This document shows, in pieces, positions 55,317 to 63,714 of a stretch of DNA of 64,000 nucleotides. How positions within the stretch are numbered: position 1 is the stretch's first letter; each line of letters starts with the position of its first letter. The stretch is from Robertmurraya sp. FSL R5-0851 (GTDB lineage: Bacteria; Bacillota; Bacilli; Bacillales; Cytobacillaceae). Under the pieces are notes generated by a model that did no database searches, was not told the DNA's origin, and was given only the letters and a program-made list of their open reading frames with translations. The DNA lies in contig NZ_JBBOOE010000001.1 of assembly GCF_038002965.1 (NCBI RefSeq), forward strand, positions 2,833,001 to 2,897,000. Direction: 5' to 3'. The position numbers and the translations under genes are program-made.

Positions 55317-56249
55317 CTATTCACTTACCTCTTTTGATAAGAATTCAGAAATTGCGTCCTTATTTCTCTGCATATCCATATTTAATACTTCTCCTGCATG
55401 CTTAGTATATTTATTTGTGTAGCTATTTTCAACTGGTACTTGTAAGGTTTCAACATTTGAAACAGGATTTAGAATAAAAGTGGCTCCAAGTGTCAAGTAA
55501 TCCTTAAGAGCAATGTCGGTGTCCACATGGTTAGCAACCTCTGTTAAAATATCTGGCAATTTTACAATTCCCTCAAATGATCCAAGTGTTTCAACCGCTT
55601 CATCCTTTAACGAGATAATGACCTCCTGCTGCCTCGCAACTCTTCCAAAATCACTCCTTGCATCATGCCTGAATCTTACATAATCCAAAAGCTGTTGGCC
55701 TTTAAGTACATGTATTCCCGGTTCACCTGAAATACGTAAATCCTTCATCATGGGTTTTGATACATCTACTTTTATCCCTTTTGGAGCAAGTATATCAACC
55801 ACATTAATAAACCCTTGAAAATCAATCAGTGCTACATGATCTATTTTTACGTTGAAATTTTTTTCAACCGTTTCCTTTAATAACTTGTCCCCACCATAAA
55901 AATATGCGTGATTCAACTTACTTTTATTATATCCTGGTATTGTTACATAACTATCTCGCATTAAGGAAATCAGCTTTACCTGTTTGTTTAATGGCTCGTA
56001 TTTTGTGAGCATAATGGTGTCTGATCTTGAGGATGCTCCCCCTCTACTATCAACTCCTAGTAATAAGACATTAATGTCCTTTTTATATGATTGAAATGGA
56101 CGGAAACGTTCCACTGGGATCTCTTCACTTGTTTTTTCAACAGTTTTATTATAAATTTTGGGTTGATTATTCTCACCGTTCTCTTTCGAGGAGTAATAAC
56201 CACAGCCTGCTAATAAAATAACCAGGAACACGGCCATCATATGTTTCAT
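55317..56249 (-). CDS. LCP (LytR-CpsA-Psr) family protein with a lipobox, 310 aa
   Basis: LCP enzymes attach wall teichoic acids or other glycopolymers to peptidoglycan. The LCP core starts INVLLLGVDSRGGASSRSDTIML and includes RDSYVTIPGYNKSKLNHAYFYGG and DYVRFRHDARSDFGRVARQQEV. Unusually, the N-terminus reads MKHMMAVFLVILLAGCG, a signal peptide with a lipobox, instead of an uncleaved membrane anchor. The start at 56249 follows GAGGTG at 6 bases. Confidence 0.88.
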   Translation of the reverse strand: MKHMMAVFLVILLAGCGYYSSKENGENNQPKIYNKTVEKTSEEIPVERFRPFQSYKKDINVLLLGVDSRGGASSRSDTIMLTKYEPLNKQVKLISLMRDSYVTIPGYNKSKLNHAYFYGGDKLLKETVEKNFNVKIDHVALIDFQGFINVVDILAPKGIKVDVSKPMMKDLRISGEPGIHVLKGQQLLDYVRFRHDARSDFGRVARQQEVIISLKDEAVETLGSFEGIVKLPDILTEVANHVDTDIALKDYLTLGATFILNPVSNVETLQVPVENSYTNKYTKHAGEVLNMDMQRNKDAISEFLSKEVSE

Positions 56250-56331
56250 TGTTTTCACCTCGTCTGGAACTAAATTCTCTTATCAACTTAGAGATTAGTG
56301 TTTGTCGTTTTGTCCATTTTTACATAAAAAA

Positions 56332-56356
56332 AGCTCTCCCGAATAATGGGAAAGCT
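56332..56356 (-). terminator. ctpA terminator
   Basis: AGCTTTCCC and GGGAGAGCT with following T-run, directly after the ctpA stop. Confidence 0.75.
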
Positions 56357-56364
56357 CTAACTAA

Positions 56365-57849
56365 TTACTTTACTTCTTGTTGAAGAAGTTCTACTGCTTT
56401 TTGAAGCTGTGGGTCATTTTCTTTAATAAGATCTCTTAATTTCTCCATTAATAAAATGGTTGACTCCCCTTTTAGAATACCCGTTTGTTCAATATTTTGC
56501 TGTTTCTGGAATTCAATAACAGCTTTTTGAGTGGCTTCATCAAAGTATCCATCTTCTCGACCTGAGTCAATACCAAGAGCCTTTAACATTTGCTGGGCAG
56601 CCTTTACCTGAGTGGAAGCAACCGAAAGTTTTAACTCCTGCTCTGGATCTACATAAGCTATATTTGCGTATTCTGGCATTGCTACTTCAAAATCAGGAAC
56701 AATTCCTTTTTCATGAATCCAATTTCCTTCTGGGGTTAACCATTTTTCTGTCGTATACTTCATATTCGAACCATCAGAAAAATCTTGAGCTCTTTGTACC
56801 GTCCCTTTACCAAAGGATTTCTCTCCAACCAATGGGACATCTGCTGATTCACTCACCGCTCCTGCCAGTATTTCCGAAGCGGAAGCACTTCCTTTATCAA
56901 TAATCACAACTAATGGGATATCTGGGTTTTCCTTTTGCTCTGATTTAACCTCTTCAATATTCCCATCCCGGTCCTCAACCTTAAACAGCACTTTTCCTTC
57001 TGGGACAAACAAGCTCGAAATAGCAACCGCTTGGTTTAAAAGCCCCCCTGGATTTTGCCTTAAATCTAGAATTAGACCTTTCATTCCTTTAGATTGCAGA
57101 TCATTTAAGATCGTAATTAACTCCGTTGAGGTATTCTCGGAAAAAGTCGTAATTTGAACTTTCGCAATCGTATCAGTTACCATCTCACCATAGACTGTTT
57201 CAATCGGAATTGTATCTCTTACAATTGAAAAGTTTAGAGGTTCTGACACACCAGGGCGTTGTACGACTAGCTTAACAGTTGTCCCTTTTTCTCCACGAAT
57301 GAGTAATACTGCCTCTGTGGATCCCATTCCTTGAATGTTTTTTCCATCTACAGATACTACTTTATCGTTCGGCTTTAAACCAGCCTTTTCAGCAGGTGAT
57401 CCCTTTAAAGGAGACACGATGATAATATAGCCATCCTTCTCCTGAATTTCAGCCCCTATCCCTTCAAATGAAGAAGATATACTCTCATGGAAGCTTGAAG
57501 CTTCTTCTTCATTCATATAGTCAGAATAAGGATCATCTAGTGATTGGAGCATTCCATCAATTGCCCCATTTACTAATTTTTTTTCATCGACTTCTTTAAA
57601 GTAATTATCTTGGATTGTATCAAAAGCATTGTATAGCTTCTCAAATTCTTTTCTCTCCGTGCCAGCGGTTACTACCTTTTCATCCCCAAATGCAAGAGCA
57701 AATGTAGTAATACCAGCTGCTAAAAATACCACTAAAAACAACAACATAACGAAATGAAATTTCTTTATTTGTATATAGGCTGATTTACCAGAACCTGATT
57801 GTTGTTCTTCAGGTCGTTGTTCATTTTCCAAATGCTTCACCACTTTCAT
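56365..57849 (-). CDS. ctpA: S41 carboxyl-terminal processing protease
   Basis: CtpA is a membrane-anchored periplasm-facing protease. The layout is a signal anchor (about residues 32-54), N-terminal helices, PDZ (about 120-205), the S41 core with Ser323 in KGSASASE, Lys348 and Gln352 in SFGKGTVQ, and a C-terminal peptidoglycan-binding domain (about 410-480). The spacing of Ser, Lys and Gln equals that in CtpB. Its position before yodJ-deoD-yodL matches the ctpA locus of B. subtilis, so I prefer ctpA over ctpB. Confidence 0.88.
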   Translation of the reverse strand: MKVVKHLENEQRPEEQQSGSGKSAYIQIKKFHFVMLLFLVVFLAAGITTFALAFGDEKVVTAGTERKEFEKLYNAFDTIQDNYFKEVDEKKLVNGAIDGMLQSLDDPYSDYMNEEEASSFHESISSSFEGIGAEIQEKDGYIIIVSPLKGSPAEKAGLKPNDKVVSVDGKNIQGMGSTEAVLLIRGEKGTTVKLVVQRPGVSEPLNFSIVRDTIPIETVYGEMVTDTIAKVQITTFSENTSTELITILNDLQSKGMKGLILDLRQNPGGLLNQAVAISSLFVPEGKVLFKVEDRDGNIEEVKSEQKENPDIPLVVIIDKGSASASEILAGAVSESADVPLVGEKSFGKGTVQRAQDFSDGSNMKYTTEKWLTPEGNWIHEKGIVPDFEVAMPEYANIAYVDPEQELKLSVASTQVKAAQQMLKALGIDSGREDGYFDEATQKAVIEFQKQQNIEQTGILKGESTILLMEKLRDLIKENDPQLQKAVELLQQEVK

Positions 57850-57929
57850 TCCATAGGCTTGTTCTTACTGTTTAGAATAACATCTTTGCATTTGTTTTAA
57901 CAAAGATTTTACTATATTAAAGTTGTTTA

Positions 57930-58799
57930 TTATATTTTTTCAACGATATCAAAGTACTCTTCAAGCGTAATATTTTTTTCGAAGATGGTTTGTGCAGCGT
58001 CGACACCTACATACCGAAAATGCCAAGGCTCGTATTGATATCCTGTAATGGTTTCTTTTCCCTTTGGATATCGCAGAATAAACCCGTACTTATGTGCATT
58101 TGCTGCCAACCATTTCCCTTCATTTGTCTCACCGAAACTCTCAGTTAAACTTAAATTTGCACTTTTTGCTGATATATCCATAGCAAGTCCACTTTGGTGC
58201 TCACTATTTCCGGGTACGGCAACCACTTGCATTGCCTTTTCTTCTCCACTCTTCTTTACTTCTGCATCAAATATTATTCGTTGTCTTTCGTATGACCGAT
58301 ATCCAGATACAGCATATAGTTCGATTCCACTTGTTTTGGCTTCGGCAAACATATTCTCTAGTGCAACTGCCGCCTCTTGCCTCATTAAGCTTTTTTCTAT
58401 TGTTTGATCTCCGAAGGAAAATGAAACATTCGGCTTCACAAGATCAGTAGGATTATAACTCTCTGGCAAAGCAAACATTTTATTTACAAGAGCAAGTACA
58501 TTCAGTGGGTTTTGAATCACTTGTTTTCCATCAACTTCTTTCACATCGTTAAAAAAAATGGCCTCTAGAGTTGGTCCTTCAGGTAGACTATCCTGATCTT
58601 GAGTAGAATCTCCTGCAGCACCTTCAGTTGAATCATTTTGACCGTTATTTTCCTGGTCAACGATAGGTTCGTTATCCTTCTGTTCGTCCGTCTGTGTTGT
58701 TTCTTCCTTCTGATTGTTATTTAAGTATGGGATTTTACTAAAATCGCACCCGGACAATAAGAGGGTAATCCCTGCAATCGATAATAAATATTTACGCAT
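57930..58799 (-). CDS. yodJ: VanY-type D-alanyl-D-alanine carboxypeptidase lipoprotein (YodJ)
   Basis: This M15B peptidase trims peptidoglycan stem peptides. A lipobox LSGC lies at about residue 19, then an Asp/Glu/Gln/Asn-rich linker (30-70). The zinc site is SEHQSGLAMDI and EPWHFRYVG. The start at 58799 follows AGGTGG. It belongs to the conserved ctpA-yodJ-deoD-yodL gene order. Confidence 0.88.
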   Translation of the reverse strand: MRKYLLSIAGITLLLSGCDFSKIPYLNNNQKEETTQTDEQKDNEPIVDQENNGQNDSTEGAAGDSTQDQDSLPEGPTLEAIFFNDVKEVDGKQVIQNPLNVLALVNKMFALPESYNPTDLVKPNVSFSFGDQTIEKSLMRQEAAVALENMFAEAKTSGIELYAVSGYRSYERQRIIFDAEVKKSGEEKAMQVVAVPGNSEHQSGLAMDISAKSANLSLTESFGETNEGKWLAANAHKYGFILRYPKGKETITGYQYEPWHFRYVGVDAAQTIFEKNITLEEYFDIVEKI

Positions 58800-58892
58800 T
58801 ATTTCCACCTATCTTCATTTTCTAATACAATATTTCTATTTTATCATCAATAAAAAAATGCAGCATCCTTTTTGAATAAAAGAGAATAGAAA

Positions 58893-58920
58893 AAGCAGCT
58901 TCTAATTTTAGAAGCTGCTT
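58893..58920 (-). terminator. deoD terminator
   Basis: AAGCAGCTTCTAA and its complement form a near-perfect stem, just after the deoD stop. Confidence 0.8.
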
Positions 58921-58926
58921 CATTAT

Positions 58927-59628
58927 TTATTGAATGGCTGCATCCAATGCAACAACAATCATGTCATTAAAAGTGGTTTGTCTTTCTTCCGCTGTCGTTT
59001 CTTCCCCAGTAAGAATATGATCGCTTACCGTTAGAACAGATAAAGCATTACGATCAAATTTGGAAGCTAATGTATATAGAGCAGCTGTTTCCATTTCAAT
59101 CGCTAAAATTTGGTATTTCGCCCATTTTTCAAGTTCGCTATTATCGTTATAGAACATGTCCGCAGTAAAAACGTTTCCAACCTTTAAGTTCAAACCTTTC
59201 TCAACACCTACATCGTATGCACGCTTTAATAAATCAAAGTTCGCAGTAGGAGCATAGTCTACGCCACCAAAAGTTAGTCGATTCATTTGGGAATCTGTTG
59301 AAGCACTCATTGCTAAGATTACGTCTCTTACTTTAACATCCTTTTGAATTGCCCCACATGTACCCACTCGAATGAGGTTTTGAACATTATAACTATTCAT
59401 TAATTCGTTTATGTAAATAGAGATTGATGGAACACCCATACCTGTTCCTTGTACAGATACTCGTTTCCCTTTATATGTTCCTGTAAATCCTAACATTCCT
59501 CTAACTTCATTATAACAAGTAGCACCTTCTAAAAAGGTTTCTGCGATATATTTTGCTCGTAAAGGATCTCCTGGAAGAAGAACTGTTTCCGCTATTTCGT
59601 TATCTTTTGCGCCGATATGTACACTCAT
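58927..59628 (-). CDS. deoD: Purine-nucleoside phosphorylase (DeoD type)
   Basis: DeoD cleaves purine nucleosides with phosphate to the base and (deoxy)ribose 1-phosphate. It is 233 aa, with the standard [30 protein letters not shown] start and the substrate segment [12 protein letters not shown] followed by SDH. The Asp of the LTVSDHI loop, typical of hexameric bacterial PNPs, is present. Confidence 0.96.
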   Translation of the reverse strand: MSVHIGAKDNEIAETVLLPGDPLRAKYIAETFLEGATCYNEVRGMLGFTGTYKGKRVSVQGTGMGVPSISIYINELMNSYNVQNLIRVGTCGAIQKDVKVRDVILAMSASTDSQMNRLTFGGVDYAPTANFDLLKRAYDVGVEKGLNLKVGNVFTADMFYNDNSELEKWAKYQILAIEMETAALYTLASKFDRNALSVLTVSDHILTGEETTAEERQTTFNDMIVVALDAAIQ

Positions 59629-59709
59629 CTGGTTTTCACTCCCGTTTTAGTTTACAGATATAATATTCACCAAATAAAACTATACCATATTTACTCTAAA
59701 AATAAAAAA

Positions 59710-59730
59710 CTGCGGAGGATGTCTCCACAG
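59710..59730 (-). terminator. Intrinsic terminator
   Basis: CTGTGGAG-ACAT-CCTCCGCAG, followed by TTTTTT, after yodL. Confidence 0.75.
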
Positions 59731-59735
59731 CCTTG

Positions 59736-60044
59736 TTAAAGTACATGAATTCGACTTATTTTTTTCCAACCTCCTGGCTGAAGTTGGTAGTAACTAGTAC
59801 CCTGTCTCCCCTCGTCAATATAAATAATATCACCTGTTCCCATATATCGACCTTGATAATCATTTGGAATGCTGTCTTTTACATTAAATATACGAAATAC
59901 TTCTTCTAAAACTTGCAGATGTGAACCGCCCGTTACATTCATACGATATACTTGTTTATACCCTTTAGTCTGCCTGAATTTGGGTGTTTGAAAGATCATT
60001 ACTTCATACGTTTTTTTTAATAGCCTGCTCCGTTCCTTTAACAA
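59736..60044 (-). CDS. yodL: YodL-family protein
   Basis: This 102 aa protein contains YEVMIFQTPKFRQTKGYKQVYR and the domain-defining FNVKDSIPNDYQGRYMGTGDIIYIDE followed by YYQLQPGGWKKI. These match the YodL domain, also found on plasmids and other mobile DNA. In B. subtilis YodL blocks cell elongation when expressed by acting on MreB/Mbl, and is sporulation-induced. The start is probably TTG 60044, after GGGGGG. The deoD neighbour supports the call. Confidence 0.82.
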   Translation of the reverse strand: MLKERSRLLKKTYEVMIFQTPKFRQTKGYKQVYRMNVTGGSHLQVLEEVFRIFNVKDSIPNDYQGRYMGTGDIIYIDEGRQGTSYYQLQPGGWKKISRIHVL

Positions 60045-60111
60045 CCTCAAGCCCCCCTTTTTTTATCCACACCCTTTTTGATTAGACTTTGGCACTGTCG
60101 AATCCTTCATC

Positions 60112-60158
60112 AAAAAAACACTTTTTTTGTCGAGATACCTCTTTGACAAAAAAAGTGT
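60112..60158 (-). terminator. Terminator after spo0M
   Basis: ACACTTTTTTTGTC and GACAAAAAAAGTGT form a 14-bp stem followed by TTTTTT. Confidence 0.82.
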
Positions 60159-60168
60159 GGTAATAAAG

Positions 60169-60939
60169 TTAAGAATATTGTCTAATAAGGGACTCCAGCT
60201 TTGATTTTAAAGTTGGAAGGTCTCTACTATGGATACTAACACTAATATTTGTTTCATCCATTTCAAGAGCTTCTGCTAAAAATCCACCTAATCCTCTTGC
60301 TTTCCGGTCAATTTGCAAAGCAAGATCCATTTGCTCATCTGATTGCGGAAAAAATATCACTTCAAGCTCATCTAGTTTGCCTCTAAAGGATCCCGAAACT
60401 GCAGCGAATTCAAATTCCTGTGCAAAGGGTAATCGTCTTCTTTTGCGGTATGGAAGCTCTTCACAATCTGCCTCTCTCAATCGAAAACCTAGTTCAGCAA
60501 CTGTATCTAATACACCTTTCATTAACTGATTAGGGACTACCTTAATATAATCTTTGTCTGTAGGGTCAACAGCATTTTTAATGTCTAATCCCGTTTCTAC
60601 CCATACTTTTGTTCGTCCAATGCTGATCGGAGTATCAAACGGCACCCTAATAACAAATGGAATTTCTTTTGTCTCGTTTGCACCAATTGTAACTGCTTGA
60701 ATTAAGCGGAATCTTTCAATATCGCCTTTGACAATATGCTTTTTATCATCTGACTCTTTTAAATAGTTGGTATGTAGATTCAGATAAATATCGTCTATTA
60801 GCTGTTCAATCTTTCCACCCTTTATCTGTACAATTCCTCTTATTTCCTCACCTGGAACGAAGACATCTTTTTCAAGCTTCGTATCTACCGTTGCCGATCC
60901 AATCCCGATACTTGCAAATACTTTATTAAAAAGTGACAT
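60169..60939 (-). CDS. spo0M: Sporulation-control protein Spo0M
   Basis: Spo0M is an arrestin-like cytosolic protein that affects early sporulation and cell division. It is 256 aa, similar to B. subtilis Spo0M (258 aa). The start MSLFNKVFASIGIGSATVDT, the FVPGEEIRGIVQIKGG strand and the late SVSIHSRDLP are characteristic. Its start overlaps the end of the upstream kinase gene by 14 bases, which suggests translational coupling. Confidence 0.93.
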   Translation of the reverse strand: MSLFNKVFASIGIGSATVDTKLEKDVFVPGEEIRGIVQIKGGKIEQLIDDIYLNLHTNYLKESDDKKHIVKGDIERFRLIQAVTIGANETKEIPFVIRVPFDTPISIGRTKVWVETGLDIKNAVDPTDKDYIKVVPNQLMKGVLDTVAELGFRLREADCEELPYRKRRRLPFAQEFEFAAVSGSFRGKLDELEVIFFPQSDEQMDLALQIDRKARGLGGFLAEALEMDETNISVSIHSRDLPTLKSKLESLIRQYS

Positions 60940-61741
60940 GTTTATTCCTCCCTTTATTCACTGCAAATAAAAAACAAGCTTTGAGTTCATTTATCGTTTC
61001 AAAAGGCTTTTCAACTTGAAGTAATCTTTTGATTAATTGATTGGTCTCTGTTGATAATGATAACTCTTCGTCCCATGGTCGTTCCTTTTCACTACCAGTT
61101 GTTTCATAATTCGAATATAGTAAAAACAGGAGAAAGTGGCCTAGCTGAAAGTAATCAGCCTGAGGAGATATCTCGCTTTTTAAATCCCTCTTTTTATTGT
61201 CAGTATGTGATAACCATTTCGCCAATCCAAAATCAATTACTTTTAAGTCCTCTCCCTCAAGCATTAGATTTGGAATTCTTAAATCTCTATGGACAATCCC
61301 TCTTTGATGAAGGTACTCTATTCGTTCTAGAAGCTTTAATCCATATAACAAAGACTCTTCTTCAGTAAACCTCTGTCCTTCGGTAAAGATAAGCTGCTCA
61401 AATGTTTTCCCGTGTATAAACTCCATTGTAAAAAAAGGAATCCTTCCCCACATTCCTTCATCAAAAACGGTAGGAAAGGAAGAATGCTGTAAGCTTTTAA
61501 GGATCTCAATTTCATACTGATGTATTCGTATTCCCTTTTTAGTGATTCTTTTATGAAATCGAACTAGCTTTAAAACAACCTTTTTTTCTAAGTGGGAATC
61601 ATAAACAAGATAACTATGGCCATAGCTGCCCATACCTAAAAACTTTTCTATTATATATCGCTCATTGATTTTCTCTCCCACAGCTAATTCCTTATCCATT
61701 AGTGAAGAGAAGGCCAAGACAATAGGCTTAAAAATCATCAT
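60926..61741 (-). CDS. Hanks-type Ser/Thr protein kinase, 271 aa, no membrane anchor
   Basis: This soluble kinase has a Gly-rich loop (LGMGSYGHSYLVYD), catalytic Lys58 in VVLKLV, HRD at 151-153 with the variant HRDLRIPN (Arg in place of the usual Lys) and DFG at 170-172. There is no PASTA or transmembrane region, so it is of the YbdM type. The start is uncertain (ATG 61741 or 61738, weak AAAGG site). It lies between a small His-rich gene and spo0M in one direction. Confidence 0.85.
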   Translation of the reverse strand: MMIFKPIVLAFSSLMDKELAVGEKINERYIIEKFLGMGSYGHSYLVYDSHLEKKVVLKLVRFHKRITKKGIRIHQYEIEILKSLQHSSFPTVFDEGMWGRIPFFTMEFIHGKTFEQLIFTEGQRFTEEESLLYGLKLLERIEYLHQRGIVHRDLRIPNLMLEGEDLKVIDFGLAKWLSHTDNKKRDLKSEISPQADYFQLGHFLLFLLYSNYETTGSEKERPWDEELSLSTETNQLIKRLLQVEKPFETINELKACFLFAVNKGRNKHVTF

Positions 61742-61769
61742 GTTTTACAACCTTTTTTCATATATGATA

Positions 61770-61946
61770 CTAACTGCTAAAAAAGCTTTTCGAGCTAAAA
61801 AAGCTACTTTTATGTTTTCTTTTGTAGTGTGCATGACCGTAATGGCTATGTTTATGCATATTCCGACGCTTGTAATAATCACTTGAACTATACTTTCGGT
61901 GATGAGAACTTCCCAATATTGACTTCAGGATTTTTTTTAACATCAT
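61770..61946 (-). CDS. Small basic, His/Ser/Tyr-rich protein, 58 aa
   Basis: The product begins MMLKKILKSILGSSHHRKY and continues with a His/Lys/Tyr-rich stretch (HKHSHYGHAHYKRKHK) and a Ser/Phe-rich end. AGGAGG lies 5 bases before the first ATG, one of the strongest sites in the region. It ends 28 bases before the kinase gene, so an operon with the kinase and spo0M is likely. It may bind metal or act as a kinase substrate; both are guesses. No family is recognised. Confidence 0.65.
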   Translation of the reverse strand: MMLKKILKSILGSSHHRKYSSSDYYKRRNMHKHSHYGHAHYKRKHKSSFFSSKSFFSS

Positions 61947-62019
61947 TCAGTCCTCCTAATGGTTGATATAAATATATACGTTATTTCAGATGGAAGGTTT
62001 CATAGAAAGGTGGCAAAAA

Positions 62020-63140
62020 ATGAATTTTTCTTCTATTCCTTTTTTGGGTCTTCTTCAAGAAAAGATTTCCCAATGGACGCTTCCAAAGAGATATATAGTT
62101 TAAAGGAAAAATCTATGTTTAGCGAACAATTAAACATGTTTTCCCCTTCTCCAATTCTTTATGCAAATCAAAAAGAAAAAAACATAGTCGCTCAAATTAC
62201 AAATAAAACTCATGCATATAACAGAAATAACATCACGAGAACCCAAGCCTATTATGAGTTCTTCATCAGAAATCAAGAGGTTCATTGGTCCTTCCTGGCG
62301 CATATCGTGTCCCGTAATGGGGGATATTACATGACCGACTTAAAGAGCTCTTATTTAAAAGACTTTTTGTCTGAACCTCAAATAAATCGCTACTTTTTAT
62401 TCCTTGAACGATAAAATGCATTCATTTTTCAAGATGCCTTTCCACAATTGCTTCTTTATGAATATAGCAAGAGCATAGGAAAACCGCTCTTCCATCTGCT
62501 ATCTGCGTTTCATGTATCATCATTTATGCAACCTTTTTGGAACGAATTTTATGTAAAAAAGAATTCAAAGGGAATAACTGTAGCCATGATTATTAATGAG
62601 CAATATATGTTAGAAGAACGAGTAATCAAAGGAATATACCATTCAACCTCTCTACTTCAAGAGCTCCCCTATAAATTACCAGAAAATCTTGGATTTACTA
62701 CGATCTTTATTCCATACAAACTTTCAAAGAAATACCGGTATCGTCTGAGTGGAAAGACGGTTAATGAATTTGAACATGTGAAAAAGCGGGTTGAACTAGG
62801 GAAGGAGCTTTATCAAATTTTATTCGAAGAACGATATATATCAGAAACAATTAAATTTTCTCACAATCAACCGCATACGGGTTCTAGAAGCGACTACTGG
62901 GATTTTCTTTTTACGAAACTGGAGAACGCCAATGAAAAACTGCTTAGTCCAGCCCTTGAAAGTGTTTGGGAAGATGTGACGCATCAATATACAAATAAAG
63001 TTGACTGGTTTCAACAAAAAGACATGGATGTTTTATCGTTTTTCAATGAACTTCCAGAGGTGACTAACTATGATTTAACAGCAGTAGCTTTCAGTCATTA
63101 TCTTTTGTATACTGCCCTCGACCATATTACTGAATCATAA
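62020..63140 (+). pseudogene. Broken DUF2515 (YppC-like) gene
   Basis: The halves RTQAYYEFFIRNQEVHWSFLAHI...MTDLKSS and LLLYEYSKSIGKPLFHLL...YLLYTALDHI belong to one DUF2515 family protein in a single frame. An in-frame TAA at 62412-62414 separates FLFLER from NAFIFQDAFPQ, where homologues read through. At the 5' end the only good ribosome site (AAAGGTGG) serves an ATG at 62020 in a different frame (MNFSSIPFLGLLQEKISQW), so a 1-base frameshift near 62090-62103 is also implied. Two lesions argue for a real pseudogene over a sequencing error. Confidence 0.7.
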
Positions 63141-63141
63141 T

Positions 63142-63176
63142 GAAAGGACGAAGCTAATTGAACGCTTCGTCCTTTC
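63142..63176. terminator. Intrinsic terminator
   Basis: GAAAGGACGAAGC and GCTTCGTCCTTTC flank a 9-base loop between convergent genes. Confidence 0.8.
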
Positions 63177-63205
63177 TATTGGGGTTATACAATGATTTTC
63201 ATAAG

Positions 63206-63379
63206 CTATTCATCTTCGATTTCTTCATCTATAATGCATTTTTCGATTAAGTATTCGAAAGTAATATCAGCGAGTTCTTCCACTTCGCCTTCTGAGGGTA
63301 CATAGCCCCTTTTCATCAGCTCTTGAAAGAAAAACTCTGCTATTTCATCTGTGTCGATGAATACCTCAATCTCCTTCAT
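63206..63379 (-). CDS. yozD: YozD-family small acidic protein, 57 aa
   Basis: The protein begins MKEIEVFIDTDEIAEFFFQE, with EELADITFEYLIEKC and a short acidic tail, as in YozD of Bacillus. It has a single Cys and no membrane helix. GGGGGG lies 6-7 bases before the ATG. In B. subtilis yozD is near yodL and yodN, which fits the neighbourhood. The function is unknown. Confidence 0.78.
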   Translation of the reverse strand: MKEIEVFIDTDEIAEFFFQELMKRGYVPSEGEVEELADITFEYLIEKCIIDEEIEDE

Positions 63380-63549
63380 TGACTCGCCCCCCTTTTGTTC
63401 AAAATGTATGATGCATAAAGCCTTTTCATGCTAATTCCCTTAAAAATACAGCACCTTTGTTCAAATTTTTTCTTTTCATATGTTTGGAATGTTTTTAGTT
63501 GGACAAGCATAAAGATGAAATACAAACAAAGATTTTAGGAGGAGTTCGT

Positions 63550-63714
63550 ATGACAACCTTTTCAAAGCTGTTTCAATCATTTAGCGAGGATATAAATAGT
63601 GAAGAAAGCTCACTAATGAATTCATTTGAGAAGATGACATCTTTCTTTTTTCAAGGAGCGATTTGGACAGGAATTCCGCTTTTTATTTATTTCATATTCT
63701 CTTATTTAAATTAA
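63550..63714 (+). CDS. Small single-helix membrane protein, 54 aa
   Basis: A hydrophilic N-terminal half (MTTFSKLFQSFSEDINSEES) is followed by one C-terminal hydrophobic helix (about residues 33-52, FFFQGAIWTGIPLFIYFIFS). AGGAGG lies 7 bases before the ATG. The family is unknown. Its stop codon abuts that of the convergent gene at 63715. Confidence 0.65.
   Translation: MTTFSKLFQSFSEDINSEESSLMNSFEKMTSFFFQGAIWTGIPLFIYFIFSYLN

Noticed and set aside
61959..62022. ATG at 61959 as the start of the DUF2515 gene
   Set aside because: There is no ribosome site before it, the first 30 residues do not look like the family, and it overlaps the upstream signals of the minus-strand small gene.
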